DNA from: a virus
DNA: 24,689 bases
Direction: 5' to 3' (one strand)
IMG/VR virus record: IMGVR_UViG_3300011992_000034
Coordinates: 3,218 to 27,906 of that record
This document shows, piece after piece, positions 15,483 to 20,894 of this stretch; within the stretch, counting starts at the first letter, position 1, and every line of letters starts with the position of its first letter. The translations under genes and the position numbers were made by a program. The notes below the pieces were generated by a model. That model saw only the letters and a list, made by a program, of their open reading frames with translations, was not told where the DNA came from and did no database searches.

Positions 15483-15764
15483 TTAAACCATAGACAGAAT
15501 ACTCTTCTTTCGATCTTCATAGATTGCTTTCCAGATTGCGAATCTTGAGTCTTTCTTGTCTTTCATTCTTTTTTTCAATGCTGCATTTCTTTGTTGTAAT
15601 TTCGAGAGGAGAGCGTGATTGATCTGGCAACTTCTGACCTTTGCTCTGCTTTTTGGCGCTCCGATTCCTTCGCCATGCGGCGAGAGTTGCTTATTCGCTA
15701 TCACTCTCATGAATTTCCCTCCTGCGAATCCTGCCTTGATGTGACGGTTTCGATGGAGATTCAT
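15483..15764 (-). CDS. Small basic protein of unknown function
   Basis: 93 aa from the ATG at 15764, strongly basic: HRNRHIKAGFAGGKFMRVIANKQLSPHGEGIGAPKSRAKVR then a Lys/Arg-rich helix (SKLQQRNAALKKRMKDKKDSRFAIWKAIYEDRKK). The ATG lies 1 nt after the stop of the two-TM gene, so the longer frame (15782) is unlikely. It may bind nucleic acid. No family recognised. Confidence 0.55.
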   Translation of the reverse strand: MNLHRNRHIKAGFAGGKFMRVIANKQLSPHGEGIGAPKSRAKVRSCQINHALLSKLQQRNAALKKRMKDKKDSRFAIWKAIYEDRKKSILSMV

Positions 15765-15765
15765 A

Positions 15766-15918
15766 CTAAATAAGTTTAGCAAAGCGAAGCACCATCAACA
15801 ATACGATCACGCCAATTACCAGGTAGGTCACTTTTCTAATAGTTTCGTCCATTGGTGTGTAGCTTACAATTATTCCGACAATAAGGATCACAAGGAACGG
15901 CAGGAGTGAAATGAGCAT
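15766..15918 (-). CDS. Two-TM small membrane protein (Thivi_2564-like, holin candidate)
   Basis: 50 aa with two hydrophobic segments, residues about 3-20 (ISLLPFLVILIVGIIVSY) and 31-46 (VTYLVIGVIVLLMVLRF), joined by the short polar turn TPMDETIRK. The hydrophobic - PMD-x-x-I-R/K - hydrophobic arrangement is that of a widespread small membrane family found in bacteria and phages (Thivi_2564-type). Size, topology and phage context would also fit a class II holin, but no endolysin gene is seen nearby. It sits just upstream of the basic 93-aa gene. Confidence 0.65.
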   Translation of the reverse strand: MLISLLPFLVILIVGIIVSYTPMDETIRKVTYLVIGVIVLLMVLRFAKLI

Positions 15919-15951
15919 ACAAGATGGGGAAGATTCTAGGATACTCTTCTT

Positions 15952-16203
15952 TCACTTGGCTCTCAAGAGGGCTTCTTTGGCAATTTTGCACCAGTTCGGT
16001 TCAATTATTATACCATTTTTCATTGTTCGTAGTGACGGCTGTTCTTTTGCTATCTTCTCCAAAGCCTCCCTATATGCTGCCAGTTCGGAGAGGAGATATT
16101 TTACGTCTTCAGATGATTCTTTTGCGGGAACCATCTCGTACGATTGATCCCAAATTTCTGCCTTGAGCCGTATCTCGCCTATTCTGGAGGGATCGTATGT
16201 CAT
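15952..16203 (-). CDS. Small coiled-coil protein with IAKEALLR C-terminus
   Basis: 83 aa from the ATG at 16203, preceded by TTCCC about 8 nt upstream; a TTG-initiated longer form from 16245 is possible. It is charged and helical (VKYLLSELAAYREALEKIAKEQ) and ends WCKIAKEALLRAK. The ALEKIA...IAKEAL ending resembles small early proteins of many phages. The same seven-residue ending is found in the gene at 23430-23741, with 19 identical nucleotides. Function unknown. Confidence 0.65.
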   Translation of the reverse strand: MTYDPSRIGEIRLKAEIWDQSYEMVPAKESSEDVKYLLSELAAYREALEKIAKEQPSLRTMKNGIIIEPNWCKIAKEALLRAK

Positions 16204-16258
16204 TTCTTGGAAAGGGAAGTAATTCGATCCTGCATGAGAATGCAAAATCCATTTTACC

Positions 16259-16729
16259 TTATCCCATTGCCATCTCTAGTACTTCTTTCGTTGTTCCTTT
16301 GTAGGAAAGTACCGGGTTCCCAAAGATCTGCAATGTAGACGGCCTTCCAGGTCCAGCCACATGGACCACCGTTTTTCCATATTTCGCAATAACATCATCA
16401 AGCGTAATTGCGCCTTCCGCAGTGATGGGGATTTTGACGCTTATGGCATTTGCATCAATATATTCAATATTATTCTCTTCGATAATCTTCTCCAGCTGGT
16501 CCAGCAATGGCTTGGGTTGCGTCTGAATTTTCTTAGCTACCTTTTCCGCTTTCTTCGGTGAACTCTTCACCTTGGTGCCTTTCTGTTCGATTTTGCCCCG
16601 TTTTGCAAGACGTAGGGCACTCATACAGTGCTTGCAGGTTGGTCTGAGTCCTCCACGGCCATTGGCTTGATAGTGGGGAGAAGGCTGCTCCACTTTGCAC
16701 TCTTGACAGGTCTTAGAGGTTAAAAACAT
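16259..16729 (-). CDS. Protein with N-terminal Cys4 Zn-ribbon
   Basis: 156 aa. Residues about 8-35 show T-C-x2-C, 20 residues, then T-C-x2-C (KTCQECK ... PTCKHC), the small ribbon found at the N-terminus of several phage DNA-binding and endonuclease-VII-like proteins. A Lys-rich linker follows (residues 44-72) and then a folded C-terminal part (LLDQLEKIIEENNIEYIDANAISVKIPITAEGAITLDDVIAKYGKTVVHVAGPGRPSTL). No HNH catalytic residues are seen. TATATCCCT precedes the ATG. Probably nucleic-acid binding. Confidence 0.7.
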   Translation of the reverse strand: MFLTSKTCQECKVEQPSPHYQANGRGGLRPTCKHCMSALRLAKRGKIEQKGTKVKSSPKKAEKVAKKIQTQPKPLLDQLEKIIEENNIEYIDANAISVKIPITAEGAITLDDVIAKYGKTVVHVAGPGRPSTLQIFGNPVLSYKGTTKEVLEMAMG

Positions 16730-16774
16730 AGGGATATATCTTATCCCAGAATGAGAGGAGATTCAAGACAATAA

Positions 16775-17176
16775 TTAGAATTTATCTCGTAAGAGATCGA
16801 AGAGGACCGATTCCAAGTGACAGACGGAAATCTCACAACCCATATCTATTGCCTCTTCCCACATTTCCTTTTCGGCTAGATGTAATTTCCCGACTGCGGC
16901 TAAGACTTGCTGATCATACGGAATCAAACAGGCGTGAATGTGCTCATGAATCAAACATCTAATTTGTGCATCGGGCTTCTCTTCCCAAAAAGGGGAATTG
17001 ATAAACATGATGATGTACCACCCACTATAGGTCGTTCTGGTAGACGCTTGGGCTTTTGAGTCTTTATTTGTTACGAATTCATACTTGCATTGCTGATGAT
17101 CCAAATGCAAAAAACCCCGAATCTTTTTGCAAATATCCTCGAATCTCTGGCGCTCAGATTTCTTGAGTTGCTTCAA
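16775..17176 (-). CDS. Putative zinc metallopeptidase-like protein (HEHIH)
   Basis: 133 aa. Residues 77-81 are HEHIH in a hydrophobic helix (IRCLIHEHIHACLIP), the HExxH zinc-peptidase signature, and a glutamate-containing helix follows (MWEEAIDMGCE, about 106-115) that could give the third ligand. The size fits minimal phage-encoded HExxH or SprT-like proteins. The start is TTG at 17176, 1 nt after the upstream stop, with TTTCCC 7 nt before it; there is no in-frame ATG. It might process a phage protein or may be a catalytically inactive metal-binding protein. Confidence 0.6.
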   Translation of the reverse strand: MKQLKKSERQRFEDICKKIRGFLHLDHQQCKYEFVTNKDSKAQASTRTTYSGWYIIMFINSPFWEEKPDAQIRCLIHEHIHACLIPYDQQVLAAVGKLHLAEKEMWEEAIDMGCEISVCHLESVLFDLLRDKF

Positions 17177-17177
17177 A

Positions 17178-17273
17178 TCAAAAGGGAAACACCATTTTCC
17201 AAGCCATAACGTTCAACAAGAGCCCGATAGCAAGAACCGAGAGATACGCGAGGAAAAGAGCACGATCAATCAT
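17178..17273 (-). CDS. 31-residue single-TM peptide
   Basis: 31 aa, MIDRALFLAYLSVLAIGLLLNVMAWKMVFPF, nearly all one hydrophobic helix. Its ATG overlaps the 3' end of the Ser-rich gene by 8 nt, and its stop is 1 nt from the TTG of the metallopeptidase gene. Short single-TM peptides in this setting may be pinholin-like or lysis-regulating, but the sequence alone cannot show this. Confidence 0.45.
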   Translation of the reverse strand: MIDRALFLAYLSVLAIGLLLNVMAWKMVFPF

Positions 17274-17811
17274 GGTGAAAGGCGGTGATTGTCCCAGAAG
17301 AGGGACCAATAACTTGTAGCGAAACAGATTGTGAAGACGATGAAGATGAACTTGGGATAGAGGACTGACTCGAATCCTCCGAGGAAGATGAAACAGCAAA
17401 AGAGGAAGATCCCTGCGAAGTAGAGGACGTAGCCGATGAGGAGCTGGAGGAGACGGATGAACTATCGGAAGAAGAAGCTACAGAGGACGTTGACGATGAG
17501 GAGGAGAGCGAAGAAATCGCAGACGAGGACGCCGGTAGGGCCGATGAATCGGAGGAGACGCTTGATAGAGAAGAGGAATTACTTATAGCGCTGGAAGTCT
17601 CGGAGCTCCTTGAGGATGGCTTGCTGCTGACGCCTGCGCTTGCGTCGCTCGAAGAATAGGAGGAGGAAATCTGCAACGAGGTAGCCGAGAAGTCCTGCGA
17701 CGAAGAGGATGGACCAATAGCTGATACAGAAGATCGGGAAGAGGCGAAGACTTGTTGAAGACAAAGAACGCTGAGAAGGATACCACTGGATGCAAGGAGA
17801 ATCTTTTTCAT
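17266..17811 (-). CDS. Serine-rich exported protein
   Basis: 181 aa. Residues 1-23 (MKKILLASSGILLSVLCLQQ then VFA) are a clean signal peptide with a signal-peptidase-I-like A-x-A-type end (VFA before SSR); the LSVLC segment is not a good lipobox. From residue 24 to about 160 the protein is a low-complexity chain of Ser with Ala, Thr, Val and Asp, then SLQVIGPSSGTITAFHHD. It would be a flexible, possibly glycosylated, surface or periplasmic spacer. The start at 17811 is the first ATG in this frame adjacent to the signal peptide. Function unknown. Part of it is overlapped by an open alternative frame (17579-17815). Confidence 0.6.
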   Translation of the reverse strand: MKKILLASSGILLSVLCLQQVFASSRSSVSAIGPSSSSQDFSATSLQISSSYSSSDASAGVSSKPSSRSSETSSAISNSSSLSSVSSDSSALPASSSAISSLSSSSSTSSVASSSDSSSVSSSSSSATSSTSQGSSSFAVSSSSEDSSQSSIPSSSSSSSQSVSLQVIGPSSGTITAFHHD

Positions 17812-17815
17812 GCAA
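17579..17815 (-). CDS. Alternative-frame membrane ORF inside the Ser-rich gene
   Basis: 78 codons in a different frame, covering the signal peptide and first Ser-rich third of the gene above. It encodes SYWSILFVAGLLGYLVADFL then LLFFERRKRRRQQQ and a charged helix ending LKELRDFQRYK, an organised TM followed by a basic stop-transfer anchor. The only start is TTG at 17815, 4 nt before the ATG of the Ser-rich gene. Embedded membrane genes are known from phage spanin pairs (Rz/Rz1), but a frame-shifted Ser-codon tract tends to give Leu and Pro by itself, so this may be a by-product. Confidence 0.25.
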   Translation of the reverse strand: MHEKDSPCIQWYPSQRSLSSTSLRLFPIFCISYWSILFVAGLLGYLVADFLLLFFERRKRRRQQQAILKELRDFQRYK

Positions 17816-17824
17816 GGAGAATTT

Positions 17825-18022
17825 TCATGAGGGACGGGGAACGTAGGTGATCGGGACGGGCAATTGACCAAAGTAATCTTCATCAAGAATCTTATCAGCA
17901 TTCGCTGTTCTTTGTACATCCGGTGATGGCTCCCCTCTTGCCTTGCGCCTATCACCGACGATCCGGCTCCCGCGAAACATTCCCGGCTTATTCGTCCCGA
18001 TGAGGGAGTTACCGTAATGCAT
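17825..18022 (-). CDS. Small basic protein of unknown function
   Basis: 65 aa from the ATG at 18022, MHYGNSLIGTNKPGMFRGSRI then DRRKARGEPSPDVQRTANADKILDEDYFGQLPVPITYVPRPS. The start overlaps the previous gene by 14 nt; GAAAGG 3 nt before it is the closest thing to a Shine-Dalgarno sequence in this block. It is soluble, Arg/Pro-rich, with no recognised motif. Confidence 0.5.
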   Translation of the reverse strand: MHYGNSLIGTNKPGMFRGSRIVGDRRKARGEPSPDVQRTANADKILDEDYFGQLPVPITYVPRPS

Positions 18023-18149
18023 CTGCCTTTCGGAGAATCTCGTAGCTGGGCAACTGGCTGAGGTCCTGAAGCTTCTTCTTTTTCTTCTTCTTGCCCCTGA
18101 GGGGATAGAAACCGTGATCTTCGAGTTCTTCTTCAAATTCGTCTAACAT
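18009..18149 (-). CDS. Small protein with polylysine run, first gene of the leftward block
   Basis: 46 aa: an acidic N-terminus (MLDEFEEELEDHGFYPLRG), seven consecutive Lys (residues 20-26), then LQDLSQLPSYEILRKADALR. It is the first gene leftward of the divergent intergenic region, with TTCCCC about 5 nt before its ATG. The acidic/basic split suggests protein or nucleic-acid binding. No family recognised. Confidence 0.5.
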   Translation of the reverse strand: MLDEFEEELEDHGFYPLRGKKKKKKKLQDLSQLPSYEILRKADALR

Positions 18150-18265
18150 GGGATGGGGAAGTTCTCTTGAGTGTACGCTGCTGTATTTAAAACTCAAGTA
18201 AAAATATATCCTAAACCATTGCAGCCTGAGCCACAAAAGGAGTAGGATACGTTTGTTCACAACGT
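18150..18265. promoter_or_regulatory. Divergent intergenic region
   Basis: 116 nt between the leftward block (first gene 18149) and the rightward block (first gene 18266), so it should carry promoters for at least one direction. It is AT-rich around 18180-18212 (TATTTAAAA, AAAAATATAT). No -35/-10 pair is good enough to name. Confidence 0.4.
18155..18160 (-). promoter_or_regulatory. TTCCCC leader before the polylysine-protein gene
   Basis: Minus-strand TTCCCC then ATCCC and the ATG at 18149. Matches the leader element seen before the capsid-region genes. Confidence 0.4.
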
Positions 18266-18733
18266 ATGAAAACTATACCACTAAACCACGGCAAGGTAGC
18301 AATCGTTGATGATGAGGATTTTGAATACCTTTCAAAATTCAAATGGTATGCCCATTGTAGAAAAACAAATAGCCATGACTACTATTACGCTGCAAGATTC
18401 GATAAACTGCTGGGAAGACCAGTCTTCATGCATCGCCATATACTAAAACCAAGTAAAAAAATGAAAGTAGACCATGTCGATGGGAATGGGTTGGACAACA
18501 GAAAGCAAAATATACGGATTTGCACCCATGCTCAGAATATGGCTAACAGGAGAAAGTTCTGCAAAAGTTCATCTAAATTCAAAGGTGTTTATAGGCATAA
18601 AAATAAATGGGCTGCCTGCATCGGTATAAATAATAAAACCAAGCATATTGGAGTTTTTTCTACCGAAGAAGAGGCACATTCCGAGTATATGAAAAAGGCA
18701 AAACAAGTTTTTGGTGATTTTACCCATGACTGA
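18266..18733 (+). CDS. HNH/AP2 homing-type endonuclease
   Basis: 155 aa. Residues 1-30 (IPLNHGKVAIVDDEDFEYLSKFKW) are the conserved opening of the phage HNH-AP2 family. The HNH core lies at about 69-95: MHRHIL, then KVDHVDGNGLDNRKQNIRIC, with H, D-H, N and N in place. A DNA-binding AP2 domain follows at about 111-150 (SKFKGVYRHKNKWAACIGINNKTKHIGVFSTEEEAHSEY). It is AT-rich and sits alone before a hairpin. It resembles the minus-strand protein at 20210-20782 in architecture, so the window has two copies of this family. Confidence 0.92.
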   Translation: MKTIPLNHGKVAIVDDEDFEYLSKFKWYAHCRKTNSHDYYYAARFDKLLGRPVFMHRHILKPSKKMKVDHVDGNGLDNRKQNIRICTHAQNMANRRKFCKSSSKFKGVYRHKNKWAACIGINNKTKHIGVFSTEEEAHSEYMKKAKQVFGDFTHD

Positions 18734-18759
18734 AAAGCCCCGATTTGCATCGAGGCTTT
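18734..18759. terminator. Hairpin after the HNH/AP2 gene
   Basis: AAAGCC at 18734-18739 pairs with GGCTTT at 18754-18759; after one mismatch CGAT pairs with ATCG around the loop TTGC. The stop codon of the nuclease ends at 18733. The plus-strand 3' side has only a short T run (CTTTA), while the minus-strand reading ends in GGGGCTTTTC, so it may act in either direction. It overlaps the putative -35 of the next promoter. Confidence 0.5.
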
Positions 18760-18772
18760 AAACGTGTACAAT
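18745..18772 (+). promoter_or_regulatory. Putative promoter of the replication operon
   Basis: TACAAT at 18767-18772 is a good -10 box; 16 nt before it is TTGCAT (18745-18750), a weak -35. A transcript would start near 18779, just at the first arm of the 9-bp inverted repeat. Sigma factor use in the unknown host is unproven. Confidence 0.35.
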
Positions 18773-18780
18773 ATTTTCAG

Positions 18781-18844
18781 TGCCGCAAAACTCTCATTTT
18801 GGATCGGGTAGTATCACGCGCTGGCTTTGCGGCATTTGTGCGTG
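18781..18844 (+). promoter_or_regulatory. Structured leader with 9-bp inverted repeat
   Basis: TGCCGCAAA (18781-18789) and TTTGCGGCA (18836-18844) are exact reverse complements separated by 46 nt. In RNA they would close a large stem-loop at the very 5' end of the initiator mRNA; in DNA they could be two protein-binding half sites. The initiator start is 27 nt downstream. A longer GTG-type start inside this region is unlikely. Confidence 0.4.
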
Positions 18845-18871
18845 CTCTGCTATCCGTTCCAAACTGAGACT

Positions 18872-19630
18872 ATGACTTCAGGATGGATCAAACTCCATCG
18901 GCAAATTCTTGACCATCCAATTGCCAGACGCCCTACGTATGCCTGGCTCTGGACGTCACTACTTTTGATGGCAAATCACCAAGATAAAGAATTCATATGG
19001 AATGGGAAAATGCAGATATGTAAAGCCGGGCAAATTCTCACCGGACGCCCGGCACTTTCTCTCCAAACTGGCATTCCAGCTTCGACAATTGAAGATGCTT
19101 TAAACTTCCTAGAAAACCAACATCAAATCCGACAAGAGAAAACAACGAAATTTCGGCTTATCACAATAGTTAAATGGGATGAATATCAAATTTCCGACAG
19201 TAATTCCGACAACAAAGCGACAACAAAGCGACAACAAAGCGACACAAACAAGAAGGATAAGAATGTAAAGAATGAAAAGAAATATGAAGTTAGGCCAGAA
19301 ACAGAAACGCTGTACGCTTGGATTCAACAGAGAACCATAGAAGTTGGTATTGAGAATAAAGTGCACAAGAAATCTCTCGATCTTCTGGTAGAACGGTATG
19401 TTGGTCAGATCCATATGAAAGTAGAATTAGATCATTATTTAGTTTGGATGCTTGAAAACGGGAAGAAAGTTTTAAATACCAGTGCTATTGGAAATTGTTT
19501 CAAACGGCAGAAGACGTACCAGAAAAAACAACAGCTAAAGATTCTTGAAACTAGTCATTCACGGAAAATAGGACAAATTCCAGTGAGTGATTCACTTTCT
19601 CATTTTACTACTTCCCCTTTTGCACAATGA
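18872..19630 (+). CDS. Phage replication initiator (DnaD / lambda-O-like)
   Basis: 252 aa starting MTSGWIKLHRQILDHPIARRP. Residues 1-105 form the winged-helix N-terminal domain of phage replisome organisers: GWIKLHRQILDHP, AWLWTSLLLMANHQDKEF, KAGQILTGRPALSLQTGIPASTIEDALNFLENQHQIRQEKTTKFRLITIVKWDEYQ. Then comes a hydrophilic linker (about 106-145) with Asp/Asn/Lys/Gln, and a C-terminal helical domain that would recruit the helicase loader. The start at 18872 is preferred to 18827 because the family begins with this sequence. The linker DNA carries 11-bp tandem repeats, so the origin is probably inside the gene, as in lambda O. It overlaps the next gene by ATGA. Confidence 0.75.
   Translation: MTSGWIKLHRQILDHPIARRPTYAWLWTSLLLMANHQDKEFIWNGKMQICKAGQILTGRPALSLQTGIPASTIEDALNFLENQHQIRQEKTTKFRLITIVKWDEYQISDSNSDNKATTKRQQSDTNKKDKNVKNEKKYEVRPETETLYAWIQQRTIEVGIENKVHKKSLDLLVERYVGQIHMKVELDHYLVWMLENGKKVLNTSAIGNCFKRQKTYQKKQQLKILETSHSRKIGQIPVSDSLSHFTTSPFAQ
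19194..19249. repeat. Iteron-like 11-bp tandem repeats, probable replication origin
   Basis: CGACAACAAAG occurs three times head to tail at 19207-19217, 19218-19228 and 19229-19239, followed by a degenerate copy CGACACAAAC at 19240-19249 and preceded by CCGACAG at 19194-19200. Because 11 is not a multiple of three, the copies are read in three different frames (DNKA-TTK-RQQ), so DNA rather than protein sequence appears to be conserved. An A-rich purine stretch (about 19247-19295) follows and could be the unwinding element. This is the layout of the lambda origin inside gene O. Confidence 0.6.
19613..19618 (+). promoter_or_regulatory. TTCCCC leader before the HNH gene on the plus strand
   Basis: TTCCCC then TTTTGCACA and ATG at 19627. 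It lies within the last codons of the initiator gene and shows the element also on the plus strand. Confidence 0.35.
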
Positions 19631-20007
19631 AAAAAGAAGAATACCTTTTGTATATTCAAAGTCTTGCATGGTTTAATATGCGACGAGCGAGAATTGATTT
19701 AGATGGTGGAATGTGTTTTATTTGCAACCTTCGTCCAGATGACAGTTGTCTAAATGTCCATCATCTCACATACGAAAGAGTTGGCCATGAGGATTTCCAA
19801 GATCTCATCACCCTTTGTATCCGCTGCCATAAAGAAATCCATATGCGTCCTTCATACGACAAAGGTGATCTTTATCAAATGAAAGAAGAATACGACGAAA
19901 GAACAATGCCAAAATCCCCAGATACAACAATCATTGAAAAAAGGAGAAAAGAGGCAGAAGATTTCTTACAATTTTCCATTCTTCCCCATGGGACCTCTTC
20001 CATTTGA
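19627..20007 (+). CDS. HNH endonuclease
   Basis: 126 aa. The core at residues 30-75 is classical HNH with its zinc site: CFICNLRPDDSCLNVHHLTYERVGHEDFQDLITLCIRCHKEIH (C-x2-C, H-H-L, the L-x-x-L-C-x2-C-H segment). It starts by ATGA overlap with the replication initiator. HNH proteins of this short type occur in phage replication modules; a role in resolving or nicking DNA, or a selfish homing role, are both possible. Confidence 0.9.
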   Translation: MKKEEYLLYIQSLAWFNMRRARIDLDGGMCFICNLRPDDSCLNVHHLTYERVGHEDFQDLITLCIRCHKEIHMRPSYDKGDLYQMKEEYDERTMPKSPDTTIIEKRRKEAEDFLQFSILPHGTSSI

Positions 20008-20200
20008 TGCTTGGGCCTGTCCCCCTCGTTCTATCAGTTACAGAATGAGAGGAGTACGAGGATGTGAAACTTGTAGTGGCAATGGCTATTATTGGTTAGA
20101 TTTAGGGAAGGGTATGAATGGGTGGCTCCGTTGTTGGCAATGCAGATCAAAACTCTATTCCGAGAAAGAAACAGTGGGAGCTGCTTCGATGTTACGATAG
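19988..20200 (+). CDS. DnaJ-type Zn-binding protein
   Basis: 70 aa from the ATG at 19988, which overlaps the end of the HNH gene by 20 nt; an ATG at 20045 (MRGVRGCETC) is the alternative. It holds C-E-T-C-S-G-N-G-Y, then, after a loop, C-W-Q-C, the C-x2-C-x-G-x-G ... C-x2-C layout of DnaJ-like zinc centres. CTTCCCC lies directly before the first ATG. It ends 9 nt before the convergent stop at 20210. Function unknown. Confidence 0.55.
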   Translation: MGPLPFDAWACPPRSISYRMRGVRGCETCSGNGYYWLDLGKGMNGWLRCWQCRSKLYSEKETVGAASMLR

Positions 20201-20209
20201 CCAAAAAAT

Positions 20210-20782
20210 CTAAGCATTGTTCCTGGCACGATAGGCGTAGTAGATATCCGTCCCTTTGTAAACGTATTCCCCATCGGTAAAAGGGATGTCGTTGAGATAG
20301 TGCGCACCTTTGGGCCACATCCTCAGAACCGCCTTATTATAGGCAATAGCTGCGCCCTCGGGTGTCGTGTGGGTTCCAAACCGGTACTGAATGCGGTTTT
20401 TATTTATGATGGCGCGCCACCGCCCTCCCACAATCTGGTAGACCCCGTAGTAGCCGCTCTTACTCCTTCTTTTCGGTGGGTCGTTCAAAGGGCGAGGCGT
20501 TGGTGGCCGACGGAAGGTCATCGCCTCTTTCGGCAGACAGAGTACCAAGTTTGATTTCTGGAGGTTCAGTAGGTTTCTGTCGCGATGGACAACCCAGAAT
20601 GGCAAGTACGGCTCCATGATGAGGTGATGCATATAGAGGCGCTTATTCGCCGAATGGCTGCCGCCCGTCTGGACAACGTGTCCTGAAAACTCGTCAGGCT
20701 TCCACCGAAATTCGTTCAAGAGCGCGTAGTCCTCGTCATCTACGAGGGCGAATTTTCCATTTCCAATCGGCATTTTCTGCAT
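20210..20782 (-). CDS. HNH/AP2-family protein, partly divergent HNH
   Basis: 190 aa. The opening IGNGKFALVDDEDYALLNEFRWKP is the same family signature as in the protein at 18266-18733. The HNH part (about 51-90) keeps H and N residues (MHHLIM; VVHRDRNLLNLQKSNLVLC) but has V for the first D and R for G of the usual D-H-x-D-G-N motif. A good AP2 domain is at about 111-165 (SGYYGVYQIVGGRWRAIINKNRIQYRFGTHTTPEGAAIAYNKAV). It may have weak activity or act as a DNA-binding protein. Unlike the other copy it has a promoter with an operator-like palindrome. Confidence 0.85.
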   Translation of the reverse strand: MQKMPIGNGKFALVDDEDYALLNEFRWKPDEFSGHVVQTGGSHSANKRLYMHHLIMEPYLPFWVVHRDRNLLNLQKSNLVLCLPKEAMTFRRPPTPRPLNDPPKRRSKSGYYGVYQIVGGRWRAIINKNRIQYRFGTHTTPEGAAIAYNKAVLRMWPKGAHYLNDIPFTDGEYVYKGTDIYYAYRARNNA

Positions 20783-20785
20783 ACT

Positions 20786-20817
20786 CTCAGTCTATATACA
20801 GACTTTAGAAGTGTCAA
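20786..20817 (-). promoter_or_regulatory. Sigma70-like promoter giving a leaderless or near-leaderless mRNA
   Basis: On the minus strand a perfect TTGACA (20812-20817) is followed after 15 nt by TATAGA or after 17 nt by TAGACT. The expected start point falls at or within a few nucleotides of the ATG at 20782, so the mRNA would have almost no leader. Confidence 0.5.
20789..20804. promoter_or_regulatory. Operator-like palindrome over the -10 region
   Basis: AGTCTATATACAGACT, a 16-bp imperfect palindrome with seven of eight pairs matching. It overlaps the -10 box of the promoter above, the usual place for a repressor operator. The partner is unknown. Confidence 0.45.
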
Positions 20818-20894
20818 GAATCCAATCGTTTTCTTTGTCGTTCCGGCAACATCAATTCGAGGAATGATTCTGGTCTCAGAAAGTCAATCGTTGC

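Noticed and set aside
17266-17811. Ser-codon repeats as a microsatellite or CRISPR-like array
   Set aside because: The repetition comes from Ser codons in an open frame with a signal peptide; there is no constant repeat with unique spacers.
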